Below, in pieces: positions 1-6,993 of a stretch of DNA of 64,000 bases. The DNA comes from Halorussus ruber (lineage in GTDB: Archaea > Halobacteriota > Halobacteria > Halobacteriales > Haladaptataceae). A program made the position numbers and the translations under genes. Positions within the stretch are counted from its first letter, which is position 1, and each line of letters starts with the position of its first letter. The notes below the pieces were generated by a model that saw only the letters and a list, made by a program, of their open reading frames with translations, ran no database searches and had not been told where the DNA came from. The DNA lies in the NCBI RefSeq assembly GCF_004765785.1, contig NZ_SBIT01000009.1, positions 62,001-126,000 on the forward strand, written 5' to 3'.

Positions 1-1
1 C

Positions 2-1558
2 CTGACCGAGGCCGCAGACGAGTTGACTGCCCTCGTCAACGAGTTCGAGTCCTTCCGACTCCGGTCGGGGCGCTACGGCGAGACCCTGAGCGAGTACGAG
101 ACTCTGGCCGAGTTCGTCGCCGAACGCGCCGACGCCGTCGAGGAGTTGGTCGGCGAGATGCGCGAGCGAAAGGACGAAATCGACGCCGTGGTGGCCCGAG
201 AGTTGGGCATCGGCGACGGCGTGCTGGCCGAAATCGAGCGCGAGGCCGACCTGCGATACGACGGCTTCGAGAAGGTTCCCTACGCGAGTTCGGACGTGCC
301 GACCGACGAGGAGTCGGTCTGTCGGCGACTCCTCTCGCACCTCGTGCTGAAGGCGGTTCGGGGGAGCGACGACGGAATCGTGGACGTGAGCGCCAGATTC
401 CAGCGCGGCGAGGAGCTTCACGACGCGATTGCGGACGAGATAGACGACCTGTTCGAGTCTCCTCCGGCGGACGTCCTCGCGGAAATCGACCGGACGCTGG
501 GCTCTCGGTCGGCCGAGTCGTCGCCGTACCCCAACGTCGAGTGGTGGGTCCGCGAGGAATTCTTCGACGCGCACCTCTCGCAGTTCGAGAACGCGCCGGT
601 CGTCTGGCGGCTGACGACGGCGCGGTTGGTCTCGGACCCCGCGGGCGAGGGCTTGGGCTGTCTGGTCGATTACGGGGCCGTCGACGCCTCGCTGTTCGAC
701 CGACTCCAGACCCGGTACCTCGAACCCCGGAAGGCGGACCTGCGCGAGCGCCGCGCCGCCGCCGAGCGCCGCCGGGGAGACGACTCGCTGTCGGCGTCCG
801 AGCAGGCCGCGGCCGCCGAGGAGTGCGAGCGGTGCGTCAGCGGACTGGAGCAAATCGAGGCCTTCGAGGCGAGGGTGCAGGCGCTGTTGGACGACTCGCC
901 CCGCGACTGGGGGCCGGACGAGCGCGAGCGAGCAGAGCGATTGGGGGGCAAGGTGGCGACTTTCCGCGAGCAGACCGCGGAGAAGTTGGCCAAGTTGGAC
1001 CGACTCGCGGAGCGACACGACCGCGAGTGGTTCGCGGACACGTTCAGCCCGACTTTCTTCGAAACGGTCGAGGAGAATCGGGAAGAGTGGACGAGCGCGC
1101 TGGACGACCTGCAAGCGGCGTGCGAGGCCTACGCTCGTCCCGCCGACGAACCGGTCGCGGCCCGCCACTACGACCTGCTCTCGTACTTCCCCGATTTGGC
1201 CGGGTCGGACCACTATTCGAGCAACGGCGTCCTGTTCACGGCCTACTACTTCGAGCGCGAGGGGAGTCCGTACCTGACCGACGACGGGGAACCGAAGGAG
1301 ACCCTCCCCGACGAGACGGCCGAGATTCTGGCGGACCTCGCGGCGGGCGTGGACGAGTTCGAGTCGCTCGCCGACGAGATAGAATCGGAGTGCAACGCCC
1401 TGAGAAAGTCACTCGACGCCGACTGGAGGAGCCGCGCGCTCGCCGAAATCACGACGGCGGGGTACAGCCCCGAGCGGAAACACGGCGTGGCGGTCAACCT
1501 CGAACCGCTCGCCGAGGCGAAAATCGTGCCCGAGAGCGTCGAGGAGCGAGTGCTGTGA
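2..1558 (+). CDS. Hypothetical coiled-coil protein, 5' partial
   Basis: The reading frame is open from the first bases of the window, so the true amino terminus is probably upstream; the first possible internal start is a TTG at 23. About 518 codons are visible. The protein is very acidic and mostly helical, with charged heptad-like stretches near the visible amino end (residues 10-70) and again in the middle (Arg/Glu/Ala-rich, DNA about 740-1020). No signal peptide, membrane segment or catalytic motif was recognised. The carboxy-terminal third has scattered aromatic residues and looks globular. The stop codon lies inside a 14-bp tandem repeat (1546-1587). I do not recognise the family. It is surely coding, because the frame is long and codon use is typical of the window. 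Confidence 0.75.
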   Translation: MTEAADELTALVNEFESFRLRSGRYGETLSEYETLAEFVAERADAVEELVGEMRERKDEIDAVVARELGIGDGVLAEIEREADLRYDGFEKVPYASSDVPTDEESVCRRLLSHLVLKAVRGSDDGIVDVSARFQRGEELHDAIADEIDDLFESPPADVLAEIDRTLGSRSAESSPYPNVEWWVREEFFDAHLSQFENAPVVWRLTTARLVSDPAGEGLGCLVDYGAVDASLFDRLQTRYLEPRKADLRERRAAAERRRGDDSLSASEQAAAAEECERCVSGLEQIEAFEARVQALLDDSPRDWGPDERERAERLGGKVATFREQTAEKLAKLDRLAERHDREWFADTFSPTFFETVEENREEWTSALDDLQAACEAYARPADEPVAARHYDLLSYFPDLAGSDHYSSNGVLFTAYYFEREGSPYLTDDGEPKETLPDETAEILADLAAGVDEFESLADEIESECNALRKSLDADWRSRALAEITTAGYSPERKHGVAVNLEPLAEAKIVPESVEERVL

Positions 1559-1587
1559 AGCGAGTGCCGTGAAACGAGTGCCGTGAG
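1546..1587 (+). repeat. 14-bp tandem repeat across a stop codon, 3 units
   Basis: Three units of consensus gcgagtgccgtgaa lie head to tail (1546-1559, 1560-1573, 1574-1587), differing at one to three positions. The stop codon of the preceding gene is inside the first unit, and each unit carries a TGA. This is probably slippage duplication of the gene end. Confidence 0.75.
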
Positions 1588-1652
1588 TCTCGCCGGGCGA
1601 AAACGCGATTTCAGCAGAAGACTGTTGTCCCGTCGCGTCGTGGATAGGCCCG

Positions 1653-3179
1653 ATGGGTCTCCGCGCCGTCTCCTCGCGTCGAATCGCGCTCTCGGTCGTC
1701 GTACTGGTCCTGCTGTCGGGATTCGCCGGATGCTTGGGCGGCGACCCCGGCGGTTCGGTCGAATCTGCGACCTCGACGGACCCCGGAGAGAGTTCGGCCG
1801 CCCCACTCGACGCTGACGGGGACGCTGGCAACCTCTCGATCCACTTCATCCACGTCGGGCAGGGAGCCAGCGTCCTCGTGGTCGGGCCCTCCGGCGAGAC
1901 GCTGCTCTACGACACGGGCAACTGGAACGACGACGGGAAGCACGTGCTGGAGTACCTCCGGTCGCAGAACATCACGCGCATCGACTACCTCGTGACCTCG
2001 CACGCCGACGCCGACCACATCGGGGGCCACGCCGAGGTCATCGACTACTACGAGACGCAGGCCGACGGAATCGGGGCAATCTACGACCCCGGCATCGCGG
2101 CGGGCACTCAGACCTACGAGGACTACCTCGACGCGGTCGAGCGCCACAACGTCACGCTCTACCGGGCGCAGGCTGGCGACCAGATTCCGATGGCCGGGGC
2201 CTCGGTCCGGGTTCTCGCGCCGCCCGAGGGCTACCTCGACGGGCGCGAGCGCAACGAGAACAGCCTCGTCCTCCGAATCGGGTACGAGAACGCCAGCGTC
2301 CTCCTGCCGGGCGACGCCGAGGCCGACGCGGAGCGATACCTGACCGAGACCGACGGCGCGGGCCTGAACGCGACCCTCCTCGGGGCGGGCCACCACGGGA
2401 GCAACTCCAGCACCGGGCCGGGACTCCTCGGCGAGGTCGCGCCGCGGGTCGTCGCCGTCCAGAGCGCGTTCGACTCGCCCTACGGCCACCCCCACCGGGA
2501 GATGCTGGCCCGCCTCGCCGAGCGCGGCGTTCCGACCTACTGGACCGGCGTTCACGGCGACATCGTCTTCGAGACCGACGGCGAGCGCGCGGTGGTCCGG
2601 ACCCAGCGAGCGGCCACGACGAACCCCCTCGAACTCAAGAGCGCGCCGGGCGTCGAACCGGGCGCGAGCGACCCGCTCGAAGGTCGGGCGAGTTTCGCGG
2701 TCGGGCCGGGGGCCGGGTCCGAAGTTTCGCCGCCCGCGACGGGAACCGATTCGGCAGACGGCGGGCCGGAGACCGTGGCGACAGACGGCGGGTCGGAAAC
2801 CGTCGCGGCGGACGGCGGGACGACCGCGGACTCGACTTCCGCTACCGCGCTCGAAGTCGCCGAGGTCCACGCCGACGCGCGGGGCGACGAGTACGAGAAC
2901 CTGAACGACGAGTACGTCGTCCTCCGGAACGCGAGGAGCCAGACCCTCGACCTCTCGGGGTGGACCGTCGCCGACGAGGCCGACCACCGCTACACCTTCC
3001 CCGAGGAGACGACCCTCGCGCCCGGCGAGTCGCTGACGCTCCACACCGGCATCGGGCGGGACGGCGGCGGAGACTACTACTGGAACTCCGAGCAACCGGT
3101 CTGGAACAACGCGGGCGACACGGTTTTCGTCCGCGACGACGACGGTTCGCTCGTGCTGGAGGTCGAATATGACGGGTGA
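1653..3179 (+). CDS. Lipoprotein with metallo-beta-lactamase fold and lamin-tail domain
   Basis: This is a 508-aa protein. It starts with a hydrophobic signal peptide ending in a lipobox (SGFAGC, Cys27), so it is probably lipid-anchored outside the cell. Residues about 54-330 form a metallo-beta-lactamase domain of the ComEC/Rec2 hydrolase type: the metal motif HADADH is at 111-116 and the later GAGHHGS motif is present. A linker rich in Gly, Ala and Asp follows. Residues about 395-500 resemble a lamin-tail domain (NDEYVVLRN, then LSGWTV, then LAPGESL). The gene overlaps the next one by 11 bases, suggesting translational coupling. In bacteria ComEC-type MBL domains degrade one strand of incoming DNA; a secreted nuclease or phosphodiesterase role here is inference. 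Confidence 0.9.
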   Translation: MGLRAVSSRRIALSVVVLVLLSGFAGCLGGDPGGSVESATSTDPGESSAAPLDADGDAGNLSIHFIHVGQGASVLVVGPSGETLLYDTGNWNDDGKHVLEYLRSQNITRIDYLVTSHADADHIGGHAEVIDYYETQADGIGAIYDPGIAAGTQTYEDYLDAVERHNVTLYRAQAGDQIPMAGASVRVLAPPEGYLDGRERNENSLVLRIGYENASVLLPGDAEADAERYLTETDGAGLNATLLGAGHHGSNSSTGPGLLGEVAPRVVAVQSAFDSPYGHPHREMLARLAERGVPTYWTGVHGDIVFETDGERAVVRTQRAATTNPLELKSAPGVEPGASDPLEGRASFAVGPGAGSEVSPPATGTDSADGGPETVATDGGSETVAADGGTTADSTSATALEVAEVHADARGDEYENLNDEYVVLRNARSQTLDLSGWTVADEADHRYTFPEETTLAPGESLTLHTGIGRDGGGDYYWNSEQPVWNNAGDTVFVRDDDGSLVLEVEYDG

Positions 3180-3507
3180 GAGCCGAACGCCGAGCGACGG
3201 GCGGCAACCCGCGGACGGACGCTACACCGCCCTCCTCGACCGCTTCGAGGAGACCGAGGACGACCGAGAACTCGCCGTCCTTCTGCTCGAATCCGGCGAC
3301 GAGGTGGTCGCCGAGCGCGCGATTCCGTCGTGGCGACTCCCCGAGGACGCCCGCCAGCAGGACGCCGTGCTGGAGCTTTCGGTGCGGAACGGGTTCGTGA
3401 CCTCGATGGCGTACGATTCGGCGGCGACCGAGCGCCGCGTGGAGTCTGCGCAGTCGCGCTTCGACAGGTTGGCCGAGCGGCCCGAGGAGTCGGACGAAGG
3501 GGAGTAA
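3169..3507 (+). CDS. DUF3006-like small protein
   Basis: This 112-aa acidic protein begins inside the end of the MBL-lipoprotein gene. The segment ALLDRFEETEDDRELAVLLL followed by Trp-Arg-Leu-Pro resembles the DUF3006 pattern (an IDRFEG-like opening, a beta-hairpin, then a LP turn). DUF3006 genes are often next to ComEC-like MBL genes in bacteria and archaea, which matches this arrangement. No signal peptide is seen. Molecular function is unknown; the partnership with the upstream hydrolase is inferred from the 11-base overlap and from the family's usual context. Confidence 0.75.
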   Translation: MTGESRTPSDGRQPADGRYTALLDRFEETEDDRELAVLLLESGDEVVAERAIPSWRLPEDARQQDAVLELSVRNGFVTSMAYDSAATERRVESAQSRFDRLAERPEESDEGE

Positions 3508-3938
3508 AGAAATCAGAATGTTTCCTTTGAAATTGTATTTATTTCTCCAGCGATTGTTTTGTTATCTCATTTGGATTCGCTGGTGTGTGACGCCGACGCG
3601 GAAAGTGGATTGCCAGCGGAGAGCTAGCTATTGCCGACACGTAGCCGTCTACCGCACCGCTCCGCGCCTCGTCCTCCCCAACCTCCTCCTTCGCTACGCT
3701 CAGTCGTCCCTCGCACGAAACGGTGCGGCGAACAAGCCGCCGCACCGGCGCGCGCCGGGGCAGAAAATCACCGAGCGATAGCAGGTGAACCCACCGCCGT
3801 CGGGTCGATAAAAGAGCCGCCCGGTCGCGGGCTTCGAGAAACGTTCGTCCTGTTCGTTCTGTTATCGTGGTCTGTCTCTCCGAGGCCTCCCGCAGAGCGT
3901 TTGCGTGAACTTAAGTGCGCGCCGAATAATCTCCGAGT
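3508..3938. other. Intergenic region: AT-rich island and F2 repeat
   Basis: This 431-base gap holds an AT-rich tract (about 3515-3575) and then a GC-rich palindromic repeat (3657-3763, family F2). The last 40 bases contain a TATA-like element (aacttaagt, around 3908-3916) placed for leaderless transcription of queD. No credible gene was seen: the ORFs here have atypical composition for this genome. Confidence 0.6.
3657..3763 (+). repeat. F2 palindromic repeat, copy a
   Basis: This is a pyrimidine-rich leader (cctccccaacctcctcc, then a tcagtcgtccctcgc phrase) followed by a hairpin with a 10-bp perfect stem (3721-3730 with 3738-3747) and a gcgcgcgccg tail. The same order of parts occurs at 34868-34974 and 48020-48122, but with different stem sequences. 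Confidence 0.7.
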
Positions 3939-4391
3939 ATGGCTCAGCGAGTATCCGAATCTCCTCTCGCGGACACCGACGAGCGCACGCTCTACGTGGG
4001 CCGGGACCGGCCCATCCGCATCTCGTCCGGGCACCGCATCCTCCACCACGACGGCAAGTGCAGTCGTCCCCACGGTCACAACTACGAGATTACCGTGAAG
4101 GTCGTCGGCGAACTGCGCGAGGAGGGATGGGTCGTGGACAAGGGCGATATTACCTCGATAATCTCCGAGTGGGACCATCGCTTCCTGCTCGAGGAGGGCG
4201 ACCCCCTCGTGGAGGCCTTCGAGGAGTCGGGCGACGGCGACGCGCTGGTCGTGCTGAACGCCCCGCCGACAGCCGAGGTCATGAGCGCGATTCTGGAGCG
4301 CAAGCTCGCCGACGAGTTGCCCGACAACGTCTCGGAGGTCGCGGTGCAGGTCAGCGAGACCTCGGAACTCTGCGGCGGGGCCACGTTCTGA
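3939..4391 (+). CDS. queD: 6-carboxytetrahydropterin synthase QueD
   Basis: This is a 150-aa member of the 6-pyruvoyl-tetrahydropterin synthase family. QueD converts dihydroneopterin triphosphate to 6-carboxy-tetrahydropterin, the second step to preQ0, which archaea insert into tRNA and convert to archaeosine. Visible family features are the SSGHR segment with the first zinc histidine (His32), the catalytic Cys41, and the CSRPHGHNYE motif with His45 and His47. The carboxy-terminal VSETSEL carries the pterin-binding glutamate. A TATA-like element about 28 bases before the ATG fits a leaderless transcript. queE starts two bases after the stop, so the two form an operon. Confidence 0.95.
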   Translation: MAQRVSESPLADTDERTLYVGRDRPIRISSGHRILHHDGKCSRPHGHNYEITVKVVGELREEGWVVDKGDITSIISEWDHRFLLEEGDPLVEAFEESGDGDALVVLNAPPTAEVMSAILERKLADELPDNVSEVAVQVSETSELCGGATF

Positions 4392-4393
4392 CG

Positions 4394-5197
4394 ATGCCCG
4401 TCTCCAGCGACGTAGATGGGAGGGCGGACGCGGAAGGCGACGGGAGCGCGTCGGGGACCGATTCGCTCCCCATCAACGAACTCTTCGAGTCGCTGCAGGG
4501 CGAGGGCCGACTCGCGGGCGTCCCGAGCGTCTTCGTCCGGACCTCGGGGTGCAACCTCCGGTGCTGGTTCTGCGACTCGTATCACACCTCGTGGGAGCCG
4601 ACCCACGCGACGATGCGCGTCGAGGAAATCGTCGCGGAGGTCGAGTCCTACGACGCCGACCACGTGGTCGTCACGGGCGGGGAACCCATGATGCACGACG
4701 CCACGGTCGCGCTCCTCGAAGCACTCGACGCGCGGGGCTACCACGTCACCGTCGAGACCAACGGGACGATTTACCGGGACGCACCCATCGACCTCGCCAG
4801 CGTGAGTCCGAAACTGGCCTCCAGCACGCCGACGCCCGAGACGGACCCGACTCCGGACGACGCGCCGACCGGCGCAGACGAGTGGGAACAGCGCCACGAG
4901 GAGCGCCGCATCGACTTCGACGCCCTCGCCGCGCTCGCGGAGGAGTTCGACTTCCAACTCAAGTTCGTCGTGAGCGACCGCGAGGACATGGCCGAAGTCA
5001 CCGACCTCGTGGAGCGGATTCGAGCGGTCGCGGACGTTCCGATTCCGGATTCGTCCGTCCTGCTGATGCCCGAGGGCGCGACGAAGGACCGAATCGAGGA
5101 GACCCGTCCTCTCGTTGCCGAACTCGCTCAGGAGTTCGGCTTCCGGTACACGCCTCGACTGCACGTCAACCTCTGGAACGACGCGCCAGAGACGTAG
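4394..5197 (+). CDS. queE: 7-carboxy-7-deazaguanine synthase QueE (radical SAM)
   Basis: This 267-aa radical SAM enzyme rearranges 6-carboxy-tetrahydropterin to 7-carboxy-7-deazaguanine. The ATG at 4394 is chosen because it follows the queD stop by two bases; the frame stays open far upstream, but that part overlaps queD. The 4Fe-4S motif CNLRCWFC gives Cys53, Cys57 and Cys60 (CxxxCxxC). NELFESLQGEG (residues 28-38) is the typical QueE opening. TGGEP is the SAM-binding glycine motif, and SPKLA follows. The acidic insertion around residues 138-165 is a halophilic feature. It acts between QueD and QueC. Confidence 0.95.
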   Translation: MPVSSDVDGRADAEGDGSASGTDSLPINELFESLQGEGRLAGVPSVFVRTSGCNLRCWFCDSYHTSWEPTHATMRVEEIVAEVESYDADHVVVTGGEPMMHDATVALLEALDARGYHVTVETNGTIYRDAPIDLASVSPKLASSTPTPETDPTPDDAPTGADEWEQRHEERRIDFDALAALAEEFDFQLKFVVSDREDMAEVTDLVERIRAVADVPIPDSSVLLMPEGATKDRIEETRPLVAELAQEFGFRYTPRLHVNLWNDAPET

Positions 5198-5215
5198 CCG
5201 GAGGAGAAAGGGATT

Positions 5216-6073
5216 TCAGACGCCGACCTGAGTCGCGTCGTCGGCGTCGGTCTCGTCCTCGCCGAGGAGCGTCTCCTCGTAGAACGCGACTTGGTACACC
5301 GACCCGAAGGCCGAGACGACCGTCGAGACGAGAGCCATCAGGAGGAGACCTGCGACGGCGAAGCCGAGGCCGACTTCCGGGGACAGCATCCTCGTCGCGC
5401 CGATTCGGCCCGCTCCGGAGGCCATCGAGAGGACGAACCCGGCCACGCCAGCGACGAGTCCGGCGAGTCCGATGACCGCCGAGTAGCCGAGCGTCGAGAC
5501 GATATTTCGGCGGACGACGCCCGCGCTGTGCTTGAGCGAGCCGACGATTCCGTAGTCCGAGACGACGATTGCGGGGGCGTAGAACTGGAGGAAGAACATC
5601 GGGAGGAGCACGACGAAGGCTCCGAGAAGTCCGAGGAGCGCGACGATTCCGAGACTGCCAGCCGTCGCGCCACCGGCACCGGCCGAGCTCATACCGACGG
5701 CGAACACGCCGACGACCGTGATACCAAACGTGACGACGCTGGCGAGTATCCCGAAGCAAATCCCGACCAGAACCAGCGCGCCGAACAGCGAGAGGTAGTT
5801 CTCCTTCCCGCCCTCGACGAACGTCTCGATTCGAGTCGTCCCGTCGATGCCTTCGGACGCCATCGAGAGCAGTCCGCCCATGAAGAACGGCCCGAGGAAG
5901 ACGACGAGCGCGTACAGCGGAAGCGACACCAGTACCGCCGTCGAGGGCGGGAAGATAGCGGAAGGTCCGGACGGTGCGACGCTGAGTAGCGAGACGACGA
6001 ACGCGATGGCGAACAGCACGCTGTTTCGCTTGAGCGTTCGACCCGTAGTCGAAAGGGCTGAGATTGCTCCCAT
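5216..6073 (-). CDS. Multi-pass membrane protein of unknown function
   Basis: This 285-aa hydrophobic protein has about six predicted membrane segments, rich in Gly, Ala and Val, and a short acidic tail (EDETDADDATQ). The start is placed at the ATG (MGAISAL) ending at 6073 rather than further upstream, because upstream codons read into the AT-rich intergenic region shared with queC. The first residues after Met form a short amphipathic segment before the first membrane helix. It resembles haloarchaeal membrane proteins annotated only by DUF numbers (possibly DUF7847, from memory). It is transcribed opposite to the que genes and sits between queE and queC, so it is not part of that operon. Confidence 0.85.
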   Translation of the reverse strand: MGAISALSTTGRTLKRNSVLFAIAFVVSLLSVAPSGPSAIFPPSTAVLVSLPLYALVVFLGPFFMGGLLSMASEGIDGTTRIETFVEGGKENYLSLFGALVLVGICFGILASVVTFGITVVGVFAVGMSSAGAGGATAGSLGIVALLGLLGAFVVLLPMFFLQFYAPAIVVSDYGIVGSLKHSAGVVRRNIVSTLGYSAVIGLAGLVAGVAGFVLSMASGAGRIGATRMLSPEVGLGFAVAGLLLMALVSTVVSAFGSVYQVAFYEETLLGEDETDADDATQVGV

Positions 6074-6164
6074 GAGTGACGTATCAGAGATTAGTGTTTT
6101 ATTTCTGTCGGTGGTGAGAGTCGAAACCGCATCGCTCTTAGTATTCCCAGACGAGTAGTCGAGT

Positions 6165-6866
6165 ATGACCGAGGGAACATCGAAACGGGCGGTCGTCCTC
6201 GCCTCCGGCGGGATGGACAGCGCCACCGCGGCCTACGTCGCCGCAGACGAAGGCTACGACCTCTACCTGCTTCACACCTCCTACGGGCAGGAGACCGAGG
6301 GCAAAGAGTACGAGTGCGCCGAGCGACTCGCCGACGAAATCGACGCCGAGGACTTCCTCCGGGTCGAGACCGGCCACCTCTCGGCCATCGGCGAGTCGAG
6401 TCTGACCGACGACGAGATGGACGTCGAGGACGCCGACATGGATTCCGAGGAGGTGCCCACCTCCTACGTCCCCTTCCGGAACGCCAACCTGCTGGCGATG
6501 GCGACCTCCTACGCCGAGGCCAACGACTGCGAGGCGGTCTTCATCGGTGCCCACAGCGAGGACTTCTCGGGGTATCCCGACTGTCGGCCCTCCTTCTTCT
6601 ACGCCTTCCAGCAGGTCATCGACGCCGGAACCAAAGACGAGACCGAAATCGACCTCCGCGCGCCCTTCGTGGAGTGGTCGAAGACCGACATCGCCCGGCG
6701 CGGGGCACAACTCGGCGTGCCCTACGAACACACGTGGAGTTGCTACCGCGAGGAGTCTCCGGCCTGCGGAACCTGTGACGCCTGTGCCTTCCGATTGCAG
6801 GCCTTCCAGAACATCGGCGTCGAGGACCCCATCGAGTACGAACAGCGCCCCGACTACACCGACTGA
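6165..6866 (+). CDS. queC: 7-cyano-7-deazaguanine synthase QueC
   Basis: This 233-aa ATP-dependent enzyme converts 7-carboxy-7-deazaguanine to preQ0, the base inserted into archaeal tRNA and matured to archaeosine. The PP-loop SGGMDS is at residues 14-19. Near the carboxy end Cys193, Cys201, Cys204 and Cys207 (CYREESPACGTCDAC) form the zinc site typical of QueC. FVEWSKTDIARRG is the conserved late motif. The ATG is preceded by a TATA-like cttagt about 27 bases upstream, so it probably has its own leaderless promoter, separate from queD-queE on the other side of the membrane-protein gene. Confidence 0.95.
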   Translation: MTEGTSKRAVVLASGGMDSATAAYVAADEGYDLYLLHTSYGQETEGKEYECAERLADEIDAEDFLRVETGHLSAIGESSLTDDEMDVEDADMDSEEVPTSYVPFRNANLLAMATSYAEANDCEAVFIGAHSEDFSGYPDCRPSFFYAFQQVIDAGTKDETEIDLRAPFVEWSKTDIARRGAQLGVPYEHTWSCYREESPACGTCDACAFRLQAFQNIGVEDPIEYEQRPDYTD

Positions 6867-6993
6867 GTTTCGCGCGCTGACGCCTCGTTTTGTGAGTTCG
6901 GCGGGCGCTTCGACCCTGCCCCGCGAGTTCGGCGGGCGCGCCGCCGGTGCGCCCGTCGAACCGTTCTGTCGAGGATGCGCTCAGCGAACTACC

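Noticed and set aside
3905-4393. Upstream extension of the queE frame
   Set aside because: It overlaps queD, is Arg-rich and has no QueE features; the ATG at 4394 follows the queD stop by two bases.
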